From DATKMP01 sp035541775 (lineage in GTDB: Bacteria > Bacteroidota > Ignavibacteria > UBA10030), in contig DATKMP010000038.1 of assembly GCA_035541775.1 (NCBI GenBank), positions 1 to 20,699 of the forward strand: a stretch of DNA of 20,699 nt. Reading direction: 5' to 3'. The position numbers and the translations under genes were made by a program. Of the stretch, positions 7,714 to 15,325 are shown piece after piece; positions within the stretch are counted from its first letter, which is position 1, and every line of letters starts with the position of its first letter. The notes beneath the pieces were generated by a model. It saw only the letters and a program-made list of their open reading frames with translations, ran no database searches and was not told the DNA's origin.

Positions 7714-8189
7714 AAATCGCAATTTATCCGGGAACATTCGATCCAGTAACCAACGGGCATCTCGATATTCTCGAACGTGCATTGAAGATGTTCGATCGAG
7801 TTATCATGACCATCGCGCATAACAGCGCAAAGAATCCGTTGTTCACAGAAGAAGAACGGTTTGAATTGTTGAAAGCGGCGACAAAGAAATACAGCCGTGT
7901 TGAAGTTGCGATATTCGACGGATTGTTGGTGGAATATGTGCGCACACGAAAAGCGGTTGCGATTATTCGCGGCTTGCGCGCCATGACGGATTTTGAATAC
8001 GAATTACAAATGGCATTGATGAATCGAAAATTGGATGATTATGTCGAAACGATTTTTATGATGCCGAATGAAAAGTACACCTATCTAAGTTCCAATATGG
8101 TGAGAGAGATTGCCAGTTTTCATGGCGAGGTCGGTACGTTTGTTCCGCCGGTGGTAAAGAAAGCATTGCAGAAGAAAAACAAATCGTGA
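7710..8189 (+). CDS. coaD: Phosphopantetheine adenylyltransferase
   Basis: CoaD transfers AMP from ATP to 4'-phosphopantetheine, giving dephospho-CoA, the penultimate step of coenzyme A synthesis. The 159-residue product has the nucleotidyltransferase signature YPGTFDPVTNGHLDIL near the N-terminus (including the GH of the HxGH-type motif), IIRGLRAMTDFEYELQMALMNR in the middle, and the C-terminal YLSSNMVREIASFHGEVGTFVPPVV, in which the usual SST is SSN. Length is typical. It is the last gene of the + strand operon and overlaps rsmD by 4 bases. A convergent gene ends only 17 bp downstream. Confidence 0.97.
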   Translation: MKIAIYPGTFDPVTNGHLDILERALKMFDRVIMTIAHNSAKNPLFTEEERFELLKAATKKYSRVEVAIFDGLLVEYVRTRKAVAIIRGLRAMTDFEYELQMALMNRKLDDYVETIFMMPNEKYTYLSSNMVREIASFHGEVGTFVPPVVKKALQKKNKS

Positions 8190-8193
8190 ACGA

Positions 8194-8220
8194 GAAAGCA
8201 GTATTTCTACTTTCGTTTTG
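8194..8220. terminator. Weak hairpin between convergent coaD and glycosyltransferase genes
   Basis: GAAAGCAG (8194-8201) can pair with CTACTTTC (8207-8214) around a 5-base loop, with one C/A mismatch, and is followed by GTTTTG. It fills the 17-bp gap between the two convergent stop codons and includes the stop codon of the - strand gene. A compact terminator for coaD is plausible, but the stem is short. Confidence 0.35.
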
Positions 8221-9247
8221 ATAAAACCTGTTCGTACACCAGTTTTGTTTTCTCGCCGACCCGCTTCCAGATAAATTCCTGTTTGATGCGATTTGCAAGT
8301 TCCGGCGCCGCGGGTTTCTGCAAAGCGGTTCGAATACCTGCGGCAATGCCTGCCGAAGAATACGGATCGACATACACGGCGTCATTTTCAAAATATTCTT
8401 TTGTTCCGCCAAACGGTGTGATGACGATTGTTGCACCGGCAAGCGCGGCTTCTAACGCGGCGATGCCGGGCGTTTCAAACTGCGACGGCAAGGCAAACAC
8501 ACTGCACGCAGAATATGCGGAAGCGAGCAGCATCGAGTCATGGGAAAGCGCATCGACCAAGAGCAGGTTGGAATTTCGTTTTGCCCGATCTAAACATGCT
8601 TTTCCGGCAGGAGTTTTATCGACGCGGCCGATAATGATAGACGGGTGATCGATTTGTTCCAATGCTTCAATGAGGCGAAGCATATTTTTTCGTTCTGGAC
8701 CAATATGGCCGACCGAAAGAATAAAATTCTTGACACCGAATTCCCGTTCTGCTAATTGCGATTTTGCAAATGCAAAGCGCTCTTCGACGCCATTGGGAAT
8801 CGTTGCAATATGATCGGCAGGAACGCCGAATGCCTGCGTAAACAAATTTGCTTCATCGCCGGTATTGGGAAGAATCGCTTCCGCCCACGTGCACATTTCT
8901 GCAATCAGTCCATAATCGGTCCACACACCGCGCGTAAAGCGATTCATCCATGCATCCGCCTTGATGACGGAGCGAACGACACGCGGAGTCCGGCGCGTGT
9001 AAAACACCGGCGAAATGACCAACGGCAATCCCGATGCTTTGATGGTGCGCGCAAGATGGTACGTGCCCATGTTTGCGGCAAAGAGATGCACAAGATCGAA
9101 CTCGGCAGGATGAAAATCTTTCCACGTCTCGAACAACGTTGTATGCACGCCGCATTGTTCCAAGGCATCTTTTGTTTGCAGCACTTGCGTGTGCACGCCG
9201 CCGCGCACCAATGCTGTTGCTTGATTGGTTGCTAACAACACATGCAT
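8207..9247 (-). CDS. Glycosyltransferase family 4 protein
   Basis: The product is a GT-B fold, retaining glycosyltransferase that probably adds a sugar to a lipid-linked surface polysaccharide. Starting at ATG 9247 (MHVLLATNQATALVRGGVHT) gives 346 residues; a TTG six codons upstream is less likely because an AAGGAAG ribosome site lies just before the ATG. The N-terminal half has the Gly-rich acceptor loop (VRGGVHT). The C-terminal half has FILSVGHIGPERKNMLRLIEA at about 175-195 and the donor-binding E-x7-E pair at Glu258 and Glu266 (SQFETPGIAALEAALAG). Substrate cannot be read from sequence. The start lies 2 bases from the stop of the deacetylase gene, so it is the last member of the coupled polysaccharide module. 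Confidence 0.88.
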   Translation of the reverse strand: MHVLLATNQATALVRGGVHTQVLQTKDALEQCGVHTTLFETWKDFHPAEFDLVHLFAANMGTYHLARTIKASGLPLVISPVFYTRRTPRVVRSVIKADAWMNRFTRGVWTDYGLIAEMCTWAEAILPNTGDEANLFTQAFGVPADHIATIPNGVEERFAFAKSQLAEREFGVKNFILSVGHIGPERKNMLRLIEALEQIDHPSIIIGRVDKTPAGKACLDRAKRNSNLLLVDALSHDSMLLASAYSACSVFALPSQFETPGIAALEAALAGATIVITPFGGTKEYFENDAVYVDPYSSAGIAAGIRTALQKPAAPELANRIKQEFIWKRVGEKTKLVYEQVLSKRK

Positions 9248-9249
9248 CG

Positions 9250-10794
9250 TTACTTCCTTCTCCAAACATTCATCACAGCATCGAGTCCGCGAACCAACGG
9301 AATACGGTAGTTAAATTTTCTCATACGCAAATAATCCTCCGGTGCAAGCCATGGTTCGGGCCGTTGTCGCCAGCGAACTGTTTCAAATAAAATTTGTTCC
9401 GATAGTGGGAGCATTGCTTCCATTCCATCCGGCATAGAAATATGAACTTGTATAGATCGGTCTGCAATAAAATTTTTTAAAGAAAGATTTCCGGATGAAT
9501 AAAAAATTTCCGGAATAGCTGCCGCGCGTTGTTTCCACCATTGTGCATAGTACGACATGGTTTTTAGAGGTATGTGTTCCCCGCTCATTTTCTCAAAGAA
9601 CCATTCAAGCACCGCGTGATGCCCGTCTCTCGGATGATGATAAAAGAATAACGGTTCACGCATCGCTAAATTTCGTTGGATCACAAAATCGAAATAATGA
9701 ATCATCTGTTCGTCGCTATAGCCATGTCGTTTTAAACTGCCGATGCAAATCGGATGCACGGGAATTTGCAAGGTACCGTTGTCGTTTTGCCGTGACGGCA
9801 CACTCGGCAGATTGTCATAATCATACGAAAACTCTGACGAATACTCAATGCCTGCCTTGCTCAGAGCGCGTGCAAGAGTTTTATTCCATGAACCGAACGG
9901 CGCCGTAAATCCTTTTACAAAAAGTCCCGCGGTGTTCATCGTTGTTTGTGCTTGTCGGATATTTTCAAAATTACGCCGATAGTCTGAAAATGTTTTATGT
10001 TCAAACCCATGAATACCGATTTCCTGATTTGCCATTTCCTTAAATAAGGATAGATGCGGTTGCTGACTTTTCACGTCAACAAACCACGTCATGGGAACTT
10101 GGTGTTGCTGGGCCGTTTCATATAACCGTGTGATTTCCGATGGTGTTCCGAAATCAGTATCGACTCGAAACGTTCCAACCGAACGCATGCCGTTGGGAAA
10201 ATACCACAGATGAACATACGGCAATCCGCGGCGATGGTGGAGAAGTTCCAGACAGCGCGAGACAAGCTGCCGAAGAGAATGTTTGGAAACGAGCGAAACA
10301 TGCTCGAACGGCAATCGTTGTTCCGGCGAGTAAAACGATTTTATGGCTGTTCGTTCATCAAGAACAATTTCCGCAGGATCAAATGGAAGAATGATGGCAG
10401 AACCCCTTCCAAAATGTCCGATGAATGCCGTCGATTGTCCGCTCGGAAGCTCGAGGGCGTTTGATTTTGGCGAGAGCCAGCACGGCGCGAAAATATCGAT
10501 GACATCGATGCCGGAAAATTCTTTTGCTGGAAGAGCAGAATGAAACGGGCGAATGCGAATAGGATGTTGAAACACCTTCCGCGCTTCTTGCGCGGAGCAC
10601 AACACTGTCCCGCCTTCTTCCACATATGCATGAAGAAAGTTTGTGTAATGTTCACTCGTATTGCTGCTCACGACAATAACACTGTATTCATCCGGCGAAG
10701 GGGCGCTTTGAATGTTGCCGAAAGAAACTCCTTCTTGCGTCAGCAGTAATTGCCAGCCATCCGGATTGCCGAGAATGCCCACCTTGAGATTCAT
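9250..10794 (-). CDS. Polysaccharide deacetylase-like (NodB-fold) protein with extra N- and C-terminal domains
   Basis: This 514-residue protein carries a NodB-like carbohydrate esterase core at roughly residues 200-400. Candidate catalytic and metal residues are Asp212 and Asp214 (TFRVDTDFG), His262 and His266 (IGIHGFEHKTF), the APFGSWN loop near 299 and a late HHP at 386-388. The usual Arg of the RxPxG motif is replaced (GFTAPFG), so activity is likely but not certain. Residues 1-190 form a separate alpha/beta region resembling a Rossmann or amidotransferase-like fold (GGTVLCSAQEA, GRGSAIILPFDP) with no recognised catalytic set. About 110 C-terminal residues are unassigned. No signal peptide is visible, implying a cytoplasmic location. 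Its ATG overlaps the flippase stop (ATGA). The exact substrate is unknown. Confidence 0.75.
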   Translation of the reverse strand: MNLKVGILGNPDGWQLLLTQEGVSFGNIQSAPSPDEYSVIVVSSNTSEHYTNFLHAYVEEGGTVLCSAQEARKVFQHPIRIRPFHSALPAKEFSGIDVIDIFAPCWLSPKSNALELPSGQSTAFIGHFGRGSAIILPFDPAEIVLDERTAIKSFYSPEQRLPFEHVSLVSKHSLRQLVSRCLELLHHRRGLPYVHLWYFPNGMRSVGTFRVDTDFGTPSEITRLYETAQQHQVPMTWFVDVKSQQPHLSLFKEMANQEIGIHGFEHKTFSDYRRNFENIRQAQTTMNTAGLFVKGFTAPFGSWNKTLARALSKAGIEYSSEFSYDYDNLPSVPSRQNDNGTLQIPVHPICIGSLKRHGYSDEQMIHYFDFVIQRNLAMREPLFFYHHPRDGHHAVLEWFFEKMSGEHIPLKTMSYYAQWWKQRAAAIPEIFYSSGNLSLKNFIADRSIQVHISMPDGMEAMLPLSEQILFETVRWRQRPEPWLAPEDYLRMRKFNYRIPLVRGLDAVMNVWRRK

Positions 10795-12182
10795 GCAAAC
10801 CTCGCAAGAAACTCTTTGGCTTCATTCCAAGTGATGCCGCGAACCGCAAATATTGCAGTGCTGTAAAAAAGAACACCGAGCAATATTGTTACAAGAAGGT
10901 TCCAACTTGAGAAGAACAACACACAGCTGCCCATCAAGATCGTTGCAAACATGATTCGTAAAACCGCACGCGGCGCTTGTACTGTCATCACAGAAACAAG
11001 CGCATGCCGCATCATGAGCACACTGATTGCTTCTGAAAGTACGACGCCGAATGCTGCGCCCATCGCACCAAAATATTTTGAACCGACTGTGACGGTGGCC
11101 GCATATAATATTGCTGTGATCAGCATGATTTTTCCATACACATGGTCACGCCCCATCGCAATAAGGCCGGAAACATACACCGAATGCAGCATCGTGAAAA
11201 AGAAAAACCAAATGAATACCCGGAACACTGCGGCAGAGGCAACGTACGAATTGCCAAACACGAGAAGAATGATGCGTTCAGAAAAAATTATTCCGCCGAC
11301 AACGATCGGCAATGCGAAAACAAGAATCCAGCGCAAGGCTTCAGATAATAGATGAGCAAGCGCTTCGGGTGAATCTGTTTGTTTGCGCGCTGAAGCCGGC
11401 AGTAACAGCGGCAGCAATAATCGGTCGCCAACAAGGAGGAAGAAAACAATTTTGCTTGCAGCGCTAAATATTCCGACCTCTGCATTAGATTGCAAGGCAC
11501 TTAATACGAACGGCGGGAAATTGATGACCAGCGTAGAAAGAATTGCTCCGACAGACAAAAAAAATGTTCCTTTCACCATCTGAAATGAAAATACCATATG
11601 AAGCTGTTGCTGTGGATTTTCTTTTTTGAACCGGCGAACATAATAAAGAGCTGTAACGGTATCGCCTGCAATGGCAGCGCACGCGACGATCCATAGATCG
11701 TTGACCGTATGAACCATCGTGACGACGATGAGCGTATAAATGCACGATGAAAGAACACGGCCGAATGAAACAATCTTCATGCGTTCTTTTCCCTGAAAAT
11801 ACCAATCGAAAAAAAATATCTGCGCAAACAGTGTCAGCGCAAACAATGCAATCACCATGGATTGAGCGTTATCGTGAAGAAATATAAATGCGGAAGCAAT
11901 AATAATGACGACAACACAAACCGACGTGACCATGCGCGCACCGAGAAACTCGCCGATGAATTTTAGATCGCTGCCTTGGGCAATGCGTTTGGTGCCGAAC
12001 ATGGGGAAGCCCGCGGCACTAAGGACAATGCCGTATGCCAACACCGCAAACGCGACATTGACAAATCCGAACCCGTCTTTTCCTAAGACACGAGCAAGAT
12101 AGACAACGGAAACGAATCCAAGCGCACGGCGCGCCATATCGGCCGAAAACAATGAAGCGATATTGTGCGATAACCGTGTCAT
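10791..12182 (-). CDS. Oligosaccharide flippase, Wzx/MATE-like polysaccharide export protein
   Basis: The 463-residue product is almost entirely hydrophobic, with about 12-14 predicted membrane helices. The N-terminus (SADMARRALGFVSVVYLARVLGKDGFGFV) matches the polysaccharide transporter family of the MOP superfamily, which flips lipid-linked oligosaccharides across the inner membrane. ATG 12182 (MTRLSHNIASLF) is chosen over a GTG 19 codons upstream because it forms an exact ATGA overlap with the stop of the preceding glycosyltransferase gene; its own stop overlaps the next start in the same way. Between two glycosyltransferases and a deacetylase, export of a surface glycan repeat unit is the natural role. 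No polymerase (Wzy) is recognised in the window. Confidence 0.87.
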   Translation of the reverse strand: MTRLSHNIASLFSADMARRALGFVSVVYLARVLGKDGFGFVNVAFAVLAYGIVLSAAGFPMFGTKRIAQGSDLKFIGEFLGARMVTSVCVVVIIIASAFIFLHDNAQSMVIALFALTLFAQIFFFDWYFQGKERMKIVSFGRVLSSCIYTLIVVTMVHTVNDLWIVACAAIAGDTVTALYYVRRFKKENPQQQLHMVFSFQMVKGTFFLSVGAILSTLVINFPPFVLSALQSNAEVGIFSAASKIVFFLLVGDRLLLPLLLPASARKQTDSPEALAHLLSEALRWILVFALPIVVGGIIFSERIILLVFGNSYVASAAVFRVFIWFFFFTMLHSVYVSGLIAMGRDHVYGKIMLITAILYAATVTVGSKYFGAMGAAFGVVLSEAISVLMMRHALVSVMTVQAPRAVLRIMFATILMGSCVLFFSSWNLLVTILLGVLFYSTAIFAVRGITWNEAKEFLARFA

Positions 12183-13363
12183 GACTGCCGAAGAAGTTCC
12201 GAATAGATATCCGCAGTTTGCTGTCCGATTTTTTTCCACGAATAGCGCTCTTCCGCCCAGTGGAGAATATCCGCTTGTGTTTGCTCTTGATGGAAGAATA
12301 ACCGGCTTGAAAAATATTTTCGCAGCGTATCGGCGAACATCAACGTATCATGGGAAGGGCATAAAAACCCAGTTTTATTTTCTAAAATATCTTCGCGGAA
12401 ATTTCCGACATCGGTTGCCACGATAGGAATGCCGAACCGATAGGCAAGAAAAATGATGCCGCTCTGATAAATACGCCGGTACGGCATGGCAATACAGTTT
12501 GCTGCGGCAAATAATTCTTCAACGCGCTCTGGAGGAATGAATTCAAAAAAAGTTTTCACGAATATGGAAGAAGGCAACTGTGCGAGACGAGTTTCAATAG
12601 ATGCGCGATATGCCGACGAGCATTTGAATTGCCCGGCAAGAACGAGCGCGATATCCGCATCTTCTTGAGCAAGGGCTGCAACAGCATCGACCAACAGATC
12701 GGCGTCTTTGTAGTCGCTGATGTATCCGAAGAACAAAACCACATGCGCACGTTCAGCAATGCCCAGCGTTCGGCGCGCATCGAGCCGTGTGATGCCGGTT
12801 TTCGGAACAAGAAGATTGATGCCGTGCCGTACGACATGGATTTTCGTTGAAGGAAGATGGTACGCTGCCGTCAATTCGGCTTTCATTTGTTCGGTGTGAA
12901 CGATGATTGCATCGACAAGGCGGTATATTGCCCTCAAGGTAACATGGTCGTACCAAGTTTCATTTCCATCACGTGCTTCTTTGGAAATATTGTGAGCTGT
13001 GTACACGAGTTTCTTCCCACACATCTTATAATACAACAACAAAAAGGTTCGATCGAATAACAAAAAACTATTATCCCACTGAATGTGAAATATCGGCGAG
13101 TGTGTCCACGCCGCATACGTCACAAGACGAATATAATACTTCAAAATGCGGAATGCTTTTACGAGAATGGATTGTGGAGAACGATTGTCGCCGCGAAGAT
13201 TAAAATGCCGGACATTCGAAGATGTTGTAAAAAGATGCTGGGAGACATCGCCGTCCACCACTTCGATCTGAATCTCCGGTTGAGAGGATAAGCCCGATAC
13301 CAATCCGTAAAGATAGTCTGTTGGTCCGCCGGCATTGAGAATGGAAATGTGCATGGGCTGCAT
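12179..13363 (-). CDS. Glycosyltransferase, GT4-like
   Basis: The 394-residue product has the two-domain GT-B pattern. The N-terminal domain includes ILNAGGPTDYLYGLVSGLS, IFHIQWDNSFLL and VYTAHNISKEARDG (about 120-133). The C-terminal domain includes VVLFFGYISDYKDADLLVDAV (208-228) and YQSGIIFLAYRFGIPIVATDVGNFRED (299-325). The classic E-x7-E pair is not seen; YQSG...LAY occupies that position, as in a subgroup of GT4-like enzymes. It probably transfers a sugar onto a lipid-linked glycan. ATG 13363 and ATG 13354 are both possible starts. It follows the DUF2721 gene by 19 bp and overlaps the flippase start, so it opens the coupled polysaccharide module. Confidence 0.85.
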   Translation of the reverse strand: MQPMHISILNAGGPTDYLYGLVSGLSSQPEIQIEVVDGDVSQHLFTTSSNVRHFNLRGDNRSPQSILVKAFRILKYYIRLVTYAAWTHSPIFHIQWDNSFLLFDRTFLLLYYKMCGKKLVYTAHNISKEARDGNETWYDHVTLRAIYRLVDAIIVHTEQMKAELTAAYHLPSTKIHVVRHGINLLVPKTGITRLDARRTLGIAERAHVVLFFGYISDYKDADLLVDAVAALAQEDADIALVLAGQFKCSSAYRASIETRLAQLPSSIFVKTFFEFIPPERVEELFAAANCIAMPYRRIYQSGIIFLAYRFGIPIVATDVGNFREDILENKTGFLCPSHDTLMFADTLRKYFSSRLFFHQEQTQADILHWAEERYSWKKIGQQTADIYSELLRQS

Positions 13364-13382
13364 CGCTCAAGAATGACTGCTG

Positions 13383-13877
13383 TTATTCATCGACCTGAAC
13401 ATCGAACTTCACTACTTCAAATCCTTGTAACGTATCGCGGACGCCGAAGATGATGCCTACAAAGACCATTATCATTCCCAATAAAAAACAGCAGAGTTGA
13501 AAAATCCGGAGAAGATCGTTTTGTAAAAAGAAATCTGCACCGATCAGCAATGAGGTTGTAATGAACAATCCTACGGCAGTAAAATAACATGTCACAGCGT
13601 TGCGCAAAAATTTTGCGCGTACCATCAACCCGGGAAGTTGACGGGTAACGCTTTTTAATCGCTGATCTTCCAGCGGTGAAAAATTTTTTCCAGCAGCGTG
13701 CAGTACCAGGTGGCGTTTTTCTTCATTCAATCCGCGAATGCGATTGAGTACGGATGAAAATTTGCTATTGATACTTAACAGCAGCAGTCCACACGCGTTG
13801 ATCATAACACCGGGCGCAAGAATTAGTTGAATAAGCTGTGTTATGGATAAATGATTATCTAATATGGCATTCATCAT
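13383..13877 (-). CDS. DUF2721 family membrane protein
   Basis: The 164-residue protein matches the DUF2721 pattern. An N-terminal hydrophobic segment contains LAPGVMINACGLLLLSINSK (about 20-39), followed by a conserved basic stretch SSVLNRIRGLNEEKR, a cytoplasmic loop, and two further hydrophobic segments near residues 95-115 and 125-147 (LCCFLLGMIMVFVGIIFGV). Function is unknown in the family. It starts 16 bp after the purM stop (two consecutive ATGs at 13877 and 13874, AAGAG upstream) and precedes the polysaccharide genes by 19 bp, so it is probably co-transcribed with both. Confidence 0.82.
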   Translation of the reverse strand: MMNAILDNHLSITQLIQLILAPGVMINACGLLLLSINSKFSSVLNRIRGLNEEKRHLVLHAAGKNFSPLEDQRLKSVTRQLPGLMVRAKFLRNAVTCYFTAVGLFITTSLLIGADFFLQNDLLRIFQLCCFLLGMIMVFVGIIFGVRDTLQGFEVVKFDVQVDE

Positions 13878-13893
13878 GCAGACTCTTTTTTAA

Positions 13894-14904
13894 TCACGGT
13901 TTTGTAACTTCGCCGAGCACGAACGGCGATTCGTGTTTCTGTTTCAACGCATGCAGCACCGTATCTGCACCCCGCTTATCGGCAATCACCATCAGGCCGA
14001 CACCGAGATTCAATGTACGGCGAATATCTTCTTCAGGCACATTTCCCGCTTGCTGGATGAAATGGAAAATGGCGGGACGCTGCCATGCCTGCCAATCGAT
14101 GGCAAGTGTCAATCCCTTGGGAATCACGCGGTAGGTATTGCCCTCAATGCCGCCTCCGGTAATATGGGACAATGCATGAATATATTTTGCCGTTGCCGCG
14201 TGTTGCAAAAGCGGATAGATCGTTTGCCGGTACGATCGATGCACGGCAAGCAATGCATCGGCGAGTGTACTGTTGAGTTCGGCGATCGGTTTTTCTAAAT
14301 CAAATTTATCTAATAAAACTCTGCGTGCAAGCGAGAAGCCGTTGGTGTGCAATCCGGTAGAGGGAAGTCCGATAAGTACATCGCCTGCTTTTACTTTTTT
14401 GCCGTTTAAAATTTTCTTTTCATCGACGATGCCGACAATAGTTCCGGCAATGTCGTAATCTTCTGCGCCGTACATCCCGGGCATTTCTGCTGTCTCGCCG
14501 CCGATAAGCGCGCATTCGTTTTCACTGCATGCTTTCACGAAACCGCGAATCACATGTTCTGCAACATCCGGTGAAAGTTTCCCGGTGGCATAATAATCCA
14601 AAAAGTATAACGGTTTTGCACCGCACACAAGAATATCGTTCACGCAGTGATTCACCAAATCCTGTCCCACCGTATCGTGGCGATTTAATTGAATAGCGAT
14701 CTTGAGTTTTGTGCCGACGCCATCCACGCTGGAAACCAACACCGGTTTTTTGATGCCTTTAAAATCTGCGCGATAAAACGCGCCAAACATGCCGATATCG
14801 GTCAAAACATTTTTGTTGAACGTTGAACGCACGGGCTGTTTGATGCGGCGAACAAGTTCTTCGCCGGCATCGATATCGACACCGGATTCTTTATAGGTTG
14901 CCAT
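13894..14904 (-). CDS. purM: Phosphoribosylformylglycinamidine cyclo-ligase (AIR synthetase)
   Basis: PurM closes the imidazole ring, converting FGAM and ATP to aminoimidazole ribonucleotide in purine synthesis. The 336-residue product has the family signatures SSVDGVGTKLKIA, DYYATGKLSPDVAE, LIGGETAEMPGMY, GLPSTGLHTNGFSLAR (179-194 region), HITGGGIEGN and LNLGVGL in the expected order. Length is slightly below the E. coli enzyme and complete. ATG 14904 (MATYKESGVDIDAGEELV) is the normal N-terminus. It is the first gene of the - strand cluster and is followed by the DUF2721 gene; no other purine gene is nearby. Confidence 0.97.
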   Translation of the reverse strand: MATYKESGVDIDAGEELVRRIKQPVRSTFNKNVLTDIGMFGAFYRADFKGIKKPVLVSSVDGVGTKLKIAIQLNRHDTVGQDLVNHCVNDILVCGAKPLYFLDYYATGKLSPDVAEHVIRGFVKACSENECALIGGETAEMPGMYGAEDYDIAGTIVGIVDEKKILNGKKVKAGDVLIGLPSTGLHTNGFSLARRVLLDKFDLEKPIAELNSTLADALLAVHRSYRQTIYPLLQHAATAKYIHALSHITGGGIEGNTYRVIPKGLTLAIDWQAWQRPAIFHFIQQAGNVPEEDIRRTLNLGVGLMVIADKRGADTVLHALKQKHESPFVLGEVTKP

Positions 14905-14943
14905 ACGTATTTATTTTATCTCGTGAAACAAATTGCTGGCAGT

Positions 14944-14972
14944 AAGATAGCAGATTTTTTTACGACGAACAA
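14944..14972 (-). promoter_or_regulatory. Possible purM promoter
   Basis: On the - strand TTGTTC (14972-14967), a 17-base spacer and TATCTT (14949-14944) lie about 40 bases upstream of the purM start. The -35 half matches only 3 of 6 sigma-70 positions and the -10 half 4 of 6. It is the best candidate I see in front of purM, but weak. Confidence 0.3.
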
Positions 14973-15124
14973 GCCCACTAGAAAGAAGGTGGGCAAGCAG
15001 GAAAGAATCGGTTGTATCTTTCTACTCGTACTTCAATAACCATTGCAATCCATCACAGCTTTTACTATTTTAGTACGAAGATTATTCTCGACAATGAGAG
15101 AATGAATTTTGAATTTATCAACTC

Positions 15125-15316
15125 ATAAGGACTCATTTACTTAACGACTTAAATACTTATTAAATAGCGTAGTCCGCCAAAAGATAAAGCATGGCGGGTG
15201 AACTTCGGCTGCTGATATTCATAACATAAGGACTTTCATACTCACTTGCCCGCAAAAGGCGGGACGACTTTATAACTTATAACTCAAATACTTAATTAGC
15301 GTAGCTTCGGCTGCTG
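15125..15316. repeat. Imperfect, mosaic tandem repeat of about 101-102 bp (two units)
   Basis: Shared blocks occur twice in the same order: ATAAGGACT at 15125 and 15226 (offset 101), AAATACTTA at 15151 and 15286, GCGTAG at about 15167 and 15299, and CTTCGGCTGCTG at 15203 and 15305 (offset 102). The overall period is conserved, but each unit carries an extra GC-hairpin segment at a different place: after GCGTAG in unit 1 and before AAATACTTA in unit 2. The second unit ends about 10 bp before the truncated methylase frame opens. Origin unknown. Confidence 0.65.
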
Positions 15317-15325
15317 TCTCGTTAG

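Larger units (their letters stand above)
14905..15325. other. Non-coding AT-rich region with hairpins and mosaic repeats
   Basis: I see no gene in these 421 bp. The part near purM carries the possible purM promoter. It holds three short GC-rich hairpins in an otherwise AT-rich background: GCCCAC/GTGGGC (14973-14994), CCGCC/GGCGG (15174-15197) and CCCGC/GCGGG (15249-15263). From about 15125 it contains an imperfect tandem repeat. On the right it runs directly into the open but start-less methylase frame. No transposase, tRNA or attachment core is recognised. Confidence 0.6.

Noticed and set aside
15125..15316. CRISPR array
   Set aside because: There are only two long, divergent repeat units with no regular short spacers and no cas genes nearby.
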